This document shows positions 6,733 through 17,958 of a DNA stretch of 18,750 nt, one piece after another. The stretch spans positions 1 to 18,750 of the forward strand of contig JBKPCD010000307.1 of NCBI GenBank assembly GCA_046727175.1. Reading direction: 5' to 3'. The first letter of the stretch is position 1. Each line of letters begins with the position of its first letter. The notes under the pieces are model-generated. The model was not told the DNA's origin. It searched no databases and saw nothing but the letters and a program-made list of their open reading frames with translations. This DNA is from JBKPCD01 sp046727175 (GTDB lineage: Bacteria > Acidobacteriota > Vicinamibacteria > Vicinamibacterales > 2-12-FULL-66-21). A program made the translations under genes and the position numbers.

Positions 6733-8067
6733 TAATCCAATCGTTTGCACCGTGCCGTCTGCTGCCGGCCGTAGCGATCCTCGTCTGCTGGCCGGCGATC
6801 GCGTTTGCTCAACAGCCGTCACAATCCAGCACGCCTCCGCAGCACAATCACGAGGCGTCGGTCGACCTGTTTCCTTCGCGTGAAGCATCCGGAACAGCGT
6901 GGCTGCCGGACGAAACGCCGATGTACGGACTGCGGCGGACCGTTGGCGCGTGGGACCTCATGTTGCACGGAGCCGTTTTCGGACAGTTTCTCTATGAGCC
7001 AGGCGAGCATCATCGCACGGGAGGGTTCAGCAGCCGTCAGGCAAGCAGCGTGAATTGACTCATGGCTGCAGCGCGACGGCCGCTCGGCGTGGGCCGTCTG
7101 GGCCTTCGAGGCATGGCGAGCGTCGAGCCGTGGACGGTGCGCGATTGTGGCTTCATCAACCTCCTCGCCAACGGTGAGATGTGCGAGGGGGATACGATCC
7201 ACGACCGGCAACATCCGCACGATCTTATTATGGAGCTGGCCGCTGAATACGAGACCGCTACGCGGTTCGCTACGGTGGCAACTCTACGCCGGTGTGGCTG
7301 GTGAGCCGGCGCTGGGACCGGCCGGGTTTCCGCATCGCCTCTCGGCTCTTCCCAATCCAGTCGCACCCATTACGCACCATTGGCTCGACTCGTCGCACAT
7401 TACTTTTGGTCTCATTACAACAGGCGTGTACCAGCGACGGTGGAAGGCGGAAATGTCGCTGTTCAATGGGCGGGAGCCCGACGAAGATCGCATCGATCTG
7501 GATTTGGGAGCTTTTGATTCCTTCTCCGGTCGACTAACGGTCATGCCCACCAGTGGCCTGACGGTACAGGTTTCTGGGGCACACCTTCACGCCGCTGAAG
7601 CGGAGTTCGCGCCGCAGCCGAGGAGCGATGTGGAACGTGCAACCGCATCGGCAACATACCATCGGATCACTGGAGCCCGTGTGTGGGCCACGACGCTTGC
7701 GTACGGCGTCAACGCTGGTCGCGAAGTGATTCCCGGCGGCGTGGTCGATCTTGTGACGCATGCCGTTCTCCTCGAGAGCACGTTCACAATCCACGAGCGG
7801 CATTCCTGGTTCGGTCGGATCGAGGCTGTTGGTAAACCGGGCCATGACCTGCACGTTCATGAAACACCAGCGACGGTCTTCGGCGTCGGGAAGGCACAAA
7901 GCGGGTACGTGCGCTACTTCAACGCCTGGACGGGGGTCGTGGCGGGGGTCGGCGCGACCGCCTGGCTAAGCCTTGTTCCTCCGGCACTCGCATCTAGGTA
8001 TTCAGGCCGAGTGGCTCCGGGATTCGGAGTCTTCGTCACGGTTCGACCGTCACCCCACGAGATGTAA
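6729..8067 (+). pseudogene. Exported beta-rich protein of a metal-resistance neighbourhood, broken by one stop and one frameshift
   Basis: From the GTG at 6729 a signal peptide (hydrophobic core LLPAVAILVCWPAIAFA) is followed by His-containing linker sequence, then ETPMYGLRRTVGAWDLMLHG. A TGA at 7056-7058 stands where related proteins, as I recall them, have Trp (N-W-L-M). The same frame continues with ARRPLGVGRLGLRGMASVEP and DTIHDRQHPHDLIMELAAEY. Near 7252 one extra base shifts it, and the rest reads RPLRGSLRWQLYAGVAGEPA onwards to a TGA at 8065-8067, with THHWLDSSHITFGL, SLFNGREPDE, and a C-terminal RVAPGFGVFVTVRP. I recognise this as a conserved hypothetical exported, barrel-like family common in Acidobacteriota, without a known activity. 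The original length would be about 445 residues. Neither half is likely to work. Confidence 0.75.
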
Positions 8068-8144
8068 CGGCCAAGATCGCACCCGGCGGGATCGCGGGGC
8101 CAATCCAGTGTGGGTCCCTAGTGATAGTCGCGAGCGTGGGCACG

Positions 8145-11060
<2,916 letters not shown>

Positions 11061-11156
11061 CAGGGCTTCACGCGCACTGAATGTTACACCTTACCGGCTG
11101 CGTCGCCGTCGCGCGACGTGCGGAAGTGCCAGATCAAGAGCGCGCGTACCAGGTCC

Positions 11157-11846
11157 GTGCCGAGTGTGAGTTGCTTCACGGCGCAGTCGACGGACAACGC
11201 CGCCGGCATTCTGCATGCGCAACGCGGGGCTGGTGGTCCGGTGACGCTGTCCCGGCAACCGTTCCATATCGGCATCAACGACGTGTTGAGTCCTGGATTC
11301 GATCCGCGTGCGTTCATGCTGTTCGATGCGTGGCAGAACCTGGCCAGCTCCGGATGGGATCCGTACACCGATGCCCGCGAAGCCGTCGCACGAGGACAGG
11401 AAATCTTCAACACGCGCGGCTTCACAATCGCCGACGTCCGCGGCGTAAACGACGCGCTCGGCGTGGCCGCGCTCCGGGGTACGTGCACCACGTGTCACAA
11501 CGCGCCGAACGTCGGCAATCACTCGACGTCACTGCCGCTCGACCTCGGTCTGACCACCGCCGCCATTCGGACACACGACTTGCCGCTCTACACGTTCCGC
11601 AACAAGACGACCGGCGAAGTCCTGCAGACGACGGATCCCGGTCGGGCGCTGATCACCGGCAAGTGGAAGCACATGTCGTTGTTCAAAGGACCGATTCTGC
11701 GGGGCCTCGCCGCGCGCGCGCTCTACTTCCACAACGGATTTGCCGCAACGCTGGCCGACGTAATCGAGTTCTACAATGGCCGCTTCAACATCGGCCTCAG
11801 CGCGCAGGAAAAGTCCGATCTCGTAGCGTTCCTGACGGCACTCTAA
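11157..11846 (+). pseudogene. Cytochrome c (diheme peroxidase-like), N-terminal part missing
   Basis: The plus frame ending at 11846 contains a heme motif CTTCH, then APNVGNHSTSLPLDLGL, TTDPGRALITGKWKHM, FKGPILRGLAARALYFHNGF and an ending SAQEKSDLVAFLTAL. These are the C-terminal blocks of a diheme cytochrome c / cytochrome-c-peroxidase-like family that transfers electrons in the periplasm. Matching sequence starts only at about FTAQSTDNAAG (11172). The signal peptide and first heme domain, normally some 200 or more residues, are absent. The reading frame stays open leftwards into the kinase gene on the other strand, but that part is plainly antisense. GTG codons at 11157 and 11166 are possible starts without a ribosome-binding site. 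A cytochrome without a signal peptide could not receive heme in the periplasm, so I call it a truncated gene. Confidence 0.7.
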
Positions 11847-11954
11847 GAGAGGGAAAGATCCAAGGACCGGCCTGCCTACTGCGGCGGATGAGTCGATTAT
11901 CGCGCAGACACCAAAGAGACACACGACCAAGAAGTCGAGCCCGTTGCTCCGATC

Positions 11955-12614
11955 TCAAGCGCCCTCGGCCGGCACGGTTTCAGTGGGGCTTATCGGTGAA
12001 CTGATCCGAAAAGTCAAAACGATCGTACCAAGGCGGACCTCATCGCCGTCGCAGATACGGCGAGGTGTTGTGATCCGTTTTCCGTTCAGATCCGTCCCGT
12101 TCTTGCTGCCGAGATCTTCCAGAGTTGCCTCGCCACGCGCGACCACAATGCGTGCGTGATGCCGCGAGACGCCGGGGGAATCGATTTGAATGGCGGCGTC
12201 AGCTCCCCGTCCGATGACGTTCACACCTTCCATCAATGGGAGCTGACGACGCTCGAATATCAACCACAGCTTCGGGCGAGACTCTTCAGAGCGAGTCGCC
12301 CCCATGCTTACGGTGACGTCGCCGACGAATTGGTAACCAAACCCGTACACCGTTCGTAAGAATTTTGGGCTCGCAGCGGTGTCCCGGAGCGCACGGCGGC
12401 TCTCGACGACCAGACTTGCGAGATTCGTCTCCTCGACGAACGTCGATGGCCAGAGCCGCGGTTGCAGTTCGGCCTTGGACACGGCACGAGCCCGGTTCTC
12501 GACGAGCAGCGCCAACAGATCGAAGGCCTTCGGCGACAAATGAACCTCGCCGCCGTTCAACAGCAGTTGTCGCGTGTCCGGGTCGAGCGTGAAATCTCCG
12601 AAGTGATAGGCCAA
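11955..12614 (-). CDS. Winged-helix DNA-binding protein with C-terminal FHA domain
   Basis: A 219-residue regulator. Residues 1-99 are an OmpR/PhoB-type (CadC-like) winged helix: FGDFTLDPDTRQLLLNGGEV, LSPKAFDLLALLVENR, ELQPRLWP, FLRTVYGFGYQFVG. No receiver domain is present. Residues 114-204 are a forkhead-associated domain with the phosphothreonine-binding signature: GR (135-136), SRHHA (150-154), DLGSKNGTDLNG (167-178; Asn172). It starts with TTG at 12614, with GGGAG seven bases upstream on the minus strand, and lies 15 bases after the stop of the polytopic kinase, so both form one operon with probable translational coupling. FHA domains bind phosphothreonine on kinases or their targets, so the protein is the likely output of the kinase: phosphorylation would recruit or release a DNA-binding protein. 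Its target promoters are unknown. Confidence 0.9.
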   Translation of the reverse strand: MAYHFGDFTLDPDTRQLLLNGGEVHLSPKAFDLLALLVENRARAVSKAELQPRLWPSTFVEETNLASLVVESRRALRDTAASPKFLRTVYGFGYQFVGDVTVSMGATRSEESRPKLWLIFERRQLPLMEGVNVIGRGADAAIQIDSPGVSRHHARIVVARGEATLEDLGSKNGTDLNGKRITTPRRICDGDEVRLGTIVLTFRISSPISPTETVPAEGA

Positions 12615-12629
12615 CGCCGGGCTCCCGAT

Positions 12630-15236
12630 TCAGTCCTCGACCAGCTTTCCGAATAGCGGCTGACCCGCCCGGGCCGCGGAGTACGCGAACCACGCGACGG
12701 CAATCAACATGACGAGCGACGCGATCATCGGCGCCGACCACCACGCCGCCAGGTTCGTCGTGAGGGGTGTGTCGATCACGATATTGTCCACAAACAGCGT
12801 CGTCGCCGTTGCCAACAACCCGAAGCGATGGATGACGACCGTGAGGAGAAGCGTGAACCCGACGTTGTTGAAGCGGTCGAACCAGTTGCCGGAGATGACG
12901 GTGCCGCTGTTCATGAGCAGGAGCAGCACGAGGAAACCAACGACGAGAGCAGCGCGCGGCCGCTTCAGCAGCAGCCGAAGCACCAGGAAGACCAACGCGA
13001 CGGCAAGCGCGCTCGACAGCGCGCCGATGACGACGTTGAGCCACTGCGCGAGCAGCGAAGTTAGGCCGTCCAGATACGGCAGCCCGTTCCCCAGTGGCAG
13101 TGCCGGAATGCGCCAGCCGAGCGCCATTGGCACGAGCTTCGACAGGTCGATGAGCACGCCGACCGCGCCACAGGCCAATCCGATCAACAGCTCGCGGCCC
13201 ACACGCGGGTCGCGCACGTGGCCCGAGAGCAGGCGCGTCCATCCGAGCAATGCATCGGGCCAGAAGCGCCGCGCGTAGGGCTCGATCGCGAGGTAGTAAA
13301 TCCACACGACTCCGCCGGTGAGCGCGCCAAACGCCAACGCGCCGAAAATCTGCGGCGTCTCGATGTTCGGGTTGGTCGCGTGCGTGGCCTTCAACAGATT
13401 GAAGGCGATTGAAGCGGTCGTCATCCCGATTGCGAAACGCGCGGCGCCGCGGCGGTCGCTACGGTTGGCGCGAAGATTCCGCCGTGCGAGCAGAATGCCT
13501 CCGGCCAGCATCGCGACCCACATCACGATGCTGGTGGCGTCCGTCAGCTGCTGCAAGCCCGTTCGCGCAGAGGCGTCCATGCGGGGCGGCGCCGCCCACG
13601 GCCATACGAGCTGAAACGACACCAGATGATTTCTGTACGACGCCGCTTCGATGCGCACGCGCATGTCGGCGCGGCCGGGCATTGGCCCTTCCCACGCCGC
13701 CGTGGCATCCGCGAAGACGGGCGGAAGCCATTTCGGCGTCGCCGGCGCGAACGTGCTGGCATCCAAGTCCGCGGCCTCAAACCCCGCCGGCCACGGGGAG
13801 TCGGCCGCTGCGTTCCCCAGGGCGATCGCCGGCGGCACGGAATGAAATTCGACGAGGCGCCCTTCGGTATCGAGCAACAGCTGACGCATCCCCGGGAGCG
13901 TCACCGGAGGGTCGCGGGCGCTCACGCGGCTCGCTGGTGACGACGGCGCCAGCGTTTTCGGGCTGGTTCGATACCAGAAGATCAACGCCGCCGGACGGCC
14001 GATCCGAAGGTCGGTCCACCACGCCGCAGGCCCGTTCGTTTGCGCCCACCGTATGTAGTCGTCGTCGAACTGGAACCCCATTGCCCGATCGGCGATGTCG
14101 TTTCCATAGCCAAGCTTCTTGAGTATCTGATTCGCCCGATCCGCCAGTGCGTCGCGGGGGATAGCCATCGGCAGCTGGCTGATCACCGATCCGTGGCTAC
14201 CCGCCACGACGGCCAGAACAAGGACCAGGAAGAATCCTGCAAGCATCGTGAGCGCGGGCGCGACCGGAATGGCCACGCCTTCAGCGGCCGCGACGAGCAG
14301 GTCTGGTGACGGTGTCTCGCCCGCAGCAAGCGCGGCCGCGAGCGGATCGGCACCAGGCAACGCCGCCGCCACCGTCAGCGCCGACGCGGGCCGCTTTTCC
14401 GGATCTTTCTCCAGACATCGGAGTATTACCGTTTCCACCGTCGGGTCCAGGTCACGCACGATGGACGACGGCGTCGTCACCGTCCCTGTGTCGTGAAGAT
14501 GCTTCAGTTCGCCGAGCGTCCTGACCTCGTACGCACGCTTGCCCGTGAAGATCTCAAAGAGGATCAGTCCGAGGGCGTAGAGATCGCTCTTTGTGGTCGC
14601 CGGCCTACCGGCGAGCAGTTCCGGCGCCATGTATTGCGGCGTCCCCGCGACCCCTTCCCCTGCGCCGCCCAGAGTGGCAATTCCGAAGTCCGTAATGCGG
14701 ACGTCACCGTTTCCGTCCAGCATCACGTTCGCCGGCTTCAGATCCCGGTGCAGGACGCCCTTTTCATGCGCGGCGGCGATCCCCGCGCACAGCTGGCGCG
14801 CGATCTGCACGGCCTTGTCCGGCGGCATCCGTCCAAACCGCCGCAGCGACGACGATAGATCTTCCCCGTCCACGTACTCCATCGTCAGGAAGCGGTGGCC
14901 GTCGGCTTCCCCGAGGTCGTACAGCCGACAGACGTTTTTGTGGGAGACCTGTCGCGCGACCCGCAGTTCGTTGTGGAATTGCGCGACACGGGTATCGGTC
15001 GCCGCGACCCCTTCCGGCAGAAACTTCAACGCGACGGGTTGATCGAGCGTCAGGTCGTCGGCCCGGTACACTTCGCCCATCCCGCCGCGCCCCAGCAGCG
15101 CCACCAGCCGGTAGCGACCCGCCACGATCGCGCCTGGCGCAAACCGAGACGACCCGGCGGCAAACGGTGTCGCTCCTGTAGGCGTCATCGTGGTCCGGGT
15201 TGGCCCGAGCGTCGCATCATCGAAGGGCGTCGTCAT
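12630..15236 (-). CDS. Polytopic membrane Ser/Thr protein kinase
   Basis: An 868-residue protein. A Ser/Thr/Pro-rich N-terminal tail of about 40 residues leads into a full Hanks-type kinase (42-295): P-loop GRGGMGEV (49-56), Lys71, Glu90, HRDLKPAN (163-170), DFG (183-185), APE (204-206), CLEKDPEKRP (274-283). A membrane helix at about 326-346 is followed by an extracytoplasmic region (about 350-560, with Trp-rich segments such as WWTDLRIG) and then a C-terminal block of about seven to eight membrane helices (from about 565 to 853). Large membrane sensor modules of this kind occur in acidobacterial kinases, but I do not know a ligand. The start is ATG at 15236 (Met17 is an alternative), with only a distant AGGG upstream. 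The gene is followed at 15 bases by the winged-helix/FHA gene, its likely effector. There are no frame breaks over 2.6 kb. Confidence 0.92.
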   Translation of the reverse strand: MTTPFDDATLGPTRTTMTPTGATPFAAGSSRFAPGAIVAGRYRLVALLGRGGMGEVYRADDLTLDQPVALKFLPEGVAATDTRVAQFHNELRVARQVSHKNVCRLYDLGEADGHRFLTMEYVDGEDLSSSLRRFGRMPPDKAVQIARQLCAGIAAAHEKGVLHRDLKPANVMLDGNGDVRITDFGIATLGGAGEGVAGTPQYMAPELLAGRPATTKSDLYALGLILFEIFTGKRAYEVRTLGELKHLHDTGTVTTPSSIVRDLDPTVETVILRCLEKDPEKRPASALTVAAALPGADPLAAALAAGETPSPDLLVAAAEGVAIPVAPALTMLAGFFLVLVLAVVAGSHGSVISQLPMAIPRDALADRANQILKKLGYGNDIADRAMGFQFDDDYIRWAQTNGPAAWWTDLRIGRPAALIFWYRTSPKTLAPSSPASRVSARDPPVTLPGMRQLLLDTEGRLVEFHSVPPAIALGNAAADSPWPAGFEAADLDASTFAPATPKWLPPVFADATAAWEGPMPGRADMRVRIEAASYRNHLVSFQLVWPWAAPPRMDASARTGLQQLTDATSIVMWVAMLAGGILLARRNLRANRSDRRGAARFAIGMTTASIAFNLLKATHATNPNIETPQIFGALAFGALTGGVVWIYYLAIEPYARRFWPDALLGWTRLLSGHVRDPRVGRELLIGLACGAVGVLIDLSKLVPMALGWRIPALPLGNGLPYLDGLTSLLAQWLNVVIGALSSALAVALVFLVLRLLLKRPRAALVVGFLVLLLLMNSGTVISGNWFDRFNNVGFTLLLTVVIHRFGLLATATTLFVDNIVIDTPLTTNLAAWWSAPMIASLVMLIAVAWFAYSAARAGQPLFGKLVED

Positions 15237-15501
15237 TTCAGCTTCAACCCTGTTGCGAATACTGCCTGTCCATCATGACGATGGAACCCGAACGCCGTCG
15301 GCGACGACAGCAGCACCGGCCTGTCGTTCAGGGAGCCGCCGATCACTGTGCGAGTCCTGGTGCATCTGACTCGAACTCCCGTCATCATCAACCAGCCGCA
15401 GCACAGTCCTCGTTACCAATCTTGTCTAGTCCTTGTTTAGGCGGTGTCAGCACGTCGAGTGCCAGCTCCCGAAACAGCGACACAGCACCATCCCGTTCTT
15501 G

Positions 15502-15948
15502 TCAACTTGTCGCCGGCGTGTCTCTGGCCCGCACTAGAAGATCCAGAAAGGTGCGTGGCGTGACGAGCCGCACGCCCTCGTGTTCTCCGATCTCCAGAAG
15601 GTCGGGATCCCCTGACACTATGAACGCGGCGCGACCCTCGGTCGCCGCGGCGATGTACTTATCATCGTCCGGGTCGGCGCTGATGCGAGCGACCAGGTAC
15701 TCGGCAGGGATCATCTTCGCCAGGACGAGAATATCCTCGAACCACAGTTCTGGTTCGATTCTCGAGCGCGCAGCCTTTCGCATCTTGGAGTAAGCCAGAG
15801 AGAGCAGGACCTCGGCGGCAATGTCTTCCGACATGACAAGCTCGAAGGCTCCGCCACGCAGGAACCGGGAGACGATCTGGCCTAGGGGACCCTCGGGACG
15901 AACGTAGGCGCTGACGTACACGTTGGCATCAAGAACGGCCCGAAGCAC
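15502..15948 (-). CDS. PIN-domain protein, putative toxin-type RNase
   Basis: The 148-residue product is a PIN-domain protein of the kind annotated as putative toxin component of a toxin-antitoxin system. The metal-binding acidic residues are present: Asp7 in VLDANVYVSA, Glu46, Asp96 in DPDDDKYIAAA, and Asp114/Asp116 in VSGDPDLL, so Mg-dependent RNase activity is possible. The length is usual. The start is GTG at 15948 with a weak ribosome-binding site. No antitoxin gene is recognisable on either side: upstream lie a tRNA-like fragment and an unassigned stretch, downstream 265 bases without a gene I can identify before the polytopic kinase. It is therefore an orphan toxin, or a solitary PIN nuclease. 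Confidence 0.85.
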   Translation of the reverse strand: MLRAVLDANVYVSAYVRPEGPLGQIVSRFLRGGAFELVMSEDIAAEVLLSLAYSKMRKAARSRIEPELWFEDILVLAKMIPAEYLVARISADPDDDKYIAAATEGRAAFIVSGDPDLLEIGEHEGVRLVTPRTFLDLLVRARDTPATS

Positions 15949-15962
15949 CGCTCGGACTTATT

Positions 15963-15991
15963 TGGCGGAGAGGGTGGGATTCGAACCCGAC
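15963..15991 (-). other. tRNA-Ser-like 3' end (T-arm, acceptor strand, CCA), possible attachment-site scar
   Basis: On the minus strand the segment reads GTCGGGTTCGAATCCCACCC, then TCTCCGCCA. This has the T-loop TTCGAAT with its flanking stem bases, an acceptor 3' strand and an encoded CCA, as at the end of a bacterial tRNA-Ser gene. The 5' part of a tRNA (a GGAGAG acceptor strand, D-arm, anticodon and variable arms) is not found in the next 100 bases, so it is no functional tRNA gene. Isolated tRNA 3' ends commonly mark the far end of integrated elements, because tyrosine integrases recombine there. Confidence 0.6.
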
Positions 15992-16001
15992 ACGATCCTT
16001 T

Positions 16002-16024
16002 AGATTCTGTAAGTTACAGATTCT
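16002..16024. repeat. Near-perfect 11-bp inverted repeat beside the tRNA-like end
   Basis: Two arms AGATTCTGTAA and TTACAGATTCT-type flank a single central base, with one mismatch. The inner seven bases TCTGTAA pair perfectly, and AGATTCT is also directly repeated at both ends. It lies 11 bases from the tRNA-like fragment. It could be an integrase or excisionase arm site, or a small terminator-like hairpin without a T-run. Confidence 0.5.
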
Positions 16025-16374
16025 ACGTTGCCAGGGTTGCCGTAGATGCCAGGAATGCCGTCGCGCCTTGCACCGGATTGCACCGGCGACCCGAGCGTGC
16101 ACTGAACGAGGAAGCGGCGCCTCACCCTCGTGCCGGCTGACTTCAGGGTTTGCGTTTCGACCAGGTTGTTCCTGACCGACGAGCTCCGAAAGAACTCAAG
16201 CATCCTCGTCAACCTGTGCACGAGCCCACCTTTCACCGTCACCGATGCGACGAAGCGGTACCCCGCGTCGGGGGCGTTTCGATCTTCCGCAATCCACCCA
16301 GCTGGTAGCGTCGGGAATCCGTTTTCAACGCGAGGAGGCCAGCTACTGCTCACATCGACTACGATCCTTCGCGA
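16025..16374. other. Gap with no recognised gene
   Basis: A minus-strand frame stays open from 16575 to 16000 and ends in GIYGNPGNVESVTYRI, but most of its 5' part is antisense to the winged-helix gene and no start with a ribosome-binding site was found. The residues recall nothing firm; a faint likeness to the end of a PilW/PilJ-type minor pilin is not enough to name it. No clear promoter for the gene at 16375 is visible. Confidence 0.35.
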
Positions 16375-17606
16375 ATGACTCGCCGCGTGCGATTCGGACC
16401 GTTCGAGATCGACCGCGCGGCCATGGAGCTGCGCAAGCATGGGCTGCGCGTCAGGCTGCAGAAGCAGCCCTTTCAGATTCTCACTGCGCTGCTCGATCGA
16501 CCGCACGAAGTCGTCACGCGCGCGGAGCTGCATCGCACGGTCTGGAGCGGCGACACGTTCGTCGATTGCGAGCACGGGCTGAACGCGGCCATCAACAAGC
16601 TCCGTCAGGCACTAGGCGACTCGGCCGAGAGTCCGAAATACATCGAAACGATCCCCGGCGTCGGCTATCGCTGGCTGGCACCGGTCGAAGCGATTGATGC
16701 GGGCGCGGGCGCGCCGATAACGCCATCAATCGAAGCGACAGCAGGGCTCGAAGCGCCAGCCAGACCTGTGGCGCCTTCGAAAAGTTTGGCCGCATCGTCG
16801 CGGTTCGGCGTGTTGCTCGCGATACTCCTCGTCGGCGCCGCAGCAGGCTGGATCCTGCGATCGGCAACGGTTCGACTCCCGCCCGCTGCGCTGATGACAT
16901 TCACGATTGGGCCGCCCGAGGGTGCCTTCTTCGAACCGGCCCTCACTCGCCAGGACTTTGCCATCTCGCCGGACGGCGAGCACCTCGCGTTCGTCGCGAG
17001 TACGGCCAGTCATTCCCAGCTCTGGGTACGCGAAATACGATCGCTTCACAACGTGGCTCTGGCACCGGATCGCCACGTGCGGGGCGTCGTCTGGTCGCCC
17101 GATAGCCGCTTCGTCTACTTCGACGAACGAAACACGGTGTGGCGCGTATCGATCGACGGCGGCGTTGCGCAAACGATTTGTCAGCTTGCGGCGGGCCCGC
17201 CATGGATGGGACTGCTGCACCGCGCCGACGGTCTCGTCCTCTACACGCGTGCCGGCAGCTATCAGGTTCCTGCGTCAGGCGGTACTCCTCGGCTGATAGA
17301 TGCAGCGCCCTATCAATGGGTCGAGCCACTTCCGGACGGCCGGATTCTGCAAGTCCAGTTCGATCCCGAGATCCAACGGTATAGGGCGATTGTCGAGGAC
17401 CCGGCCCCGCACCAAGGAGAAGCACGCGGTCGTCGAAGCCGATTCGCGCGTGCAATACGCGCCACCGGCGCCGGGCGAGGGGTCATCTCTTGTACGTGCG
17501 GGGAGGAAGCTTGATAGCCCACCCATTCGACATGCGCACCACGCGGCTCGTCGGAGAGCCGCGTCCGAATCGGTCAGAATGGCTACATCGGTATCAGACC
17601 GATTGA
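16375..17606 (+). pseudogene. Winged-helix regulator with membrane anchor and beta-propeller, frameshifted and truncated
   Basis: Residues 1-104 are an OmpR/CadC-type winged helix (FGPFEIDRAAMELRKHGLRV, ILTALLDRPHEVVTRAEL, TFVDCEHGLNAAINKLRQAL, YIETIPGVGYRWLAP). An Ala/Pro linker, one membrane helix (144-162) and TolB/WD40-like PD40 repeats follow (FAISPDGEHLAFVAS, VVWSPDSRFVYFDE). After about residue 350 the frame is lost. One base too many near 17425 moves the match to VVEADSRVQYAPPAPGEGSS, and another near 17490 to LYVRGGSLIAHPFDMRTTRL, which ends at a TGA at 17604-17606. The uninterrupted frame itself ends at 17514. Relatives usually have 600 or more residues, so the rest of the propeller is also missing. 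The DNA-binding part is intact and might still be made. The ATG at 16375 has no clear ribosome-binding site. Confidence 0.8.
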
Positions 17607-17702
17607 CACAAGTCGATTGGGTCCAAGATGTGAGGCCCTCGATCGCCTGCTGCTTCAGGTCGCCCAGATGGCCGAACAGAACGAGCTGTTCTTCGGGCCG
17701 TG

Positions 17703-17955
17703 TCACCGCCACCGGCGAAAATGCGCCAGCAATGTGTCGAACGCGCCTCGCGGGAGATCGACTCCTCCGGGAGATGGCCCACGGCGCGAATCGTCTGACG
17801 CTTGATCCAGGTAAATCTGGCAGAACGGACAGCCCGCGAGGTGTTTTCTCGAAACGCATCCGCCTCTCAGCCGACAACGCACCTTCGAGGTAGTCGGTCA
17901 CCAGCTCGACGGAGCGCTTTACACGACACGTCGCGATCTGTGCGGTATTCGCCAT
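17703..17955 (-). pseudogene. Anti-sigma factor with zinc-finger motif, about three frameshifts
   Basis: The ATG at 17955 follows the sigma stop by three bases. The first 37 residues (VELVTDYLEGALSAERRMRF) are typical of small cytoplasmic anti-sigma factors. One extra A in an A-run near 17832 moves the match to HLAGCPFCQIYLDQ, which holds the H-x3-C-x2-C zinc motif. A second shift near 17808 gives RQTIRAVGHLPEESISREA, and a third gives DTLLAHFRRWR and a TGA at 17703-17705. The reconstructed length of about 84 residues fits the family. As it stands, the product of the first frame loses the zinc site and cannot work normally. Confidence 0.75.
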
Positions 17956-17958
17956 GGC

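Noticed and set aside
7056..7058. TGA read as tryptophan or selenocysteine
   Set aside because: TGA ends other genes here (the first kinase and the polytopic kinase), so a changed code is unlikely. The site lacks the context of a selenoprotein, and a second frameshift follows in the same gene.
12286..13305. 339-codon minus-strand open frame
   Set aside because: Runs in another frame across the end of the polytopic kinase and the start of the winged-helix/FHA gene. The Arg/Ala-rich composition is that of a shadow.
16000..16575. 191-codon minus-strand frame ending near the tRNA-like fragment
   Set aside because: More than a third is antisense to the winged-helix domain, no start signal was found, and the pilin-like resemblance of its end is too weak to report as a gene.
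17541..17564. Perfect 9-bp inverted repeat with a 6-base loop
   Set aside because: It could be taken for a terminator, but there is no T-run and it falls inside the coding match of the winged-helix/propeller pseudogene (TTRLVGEPR).
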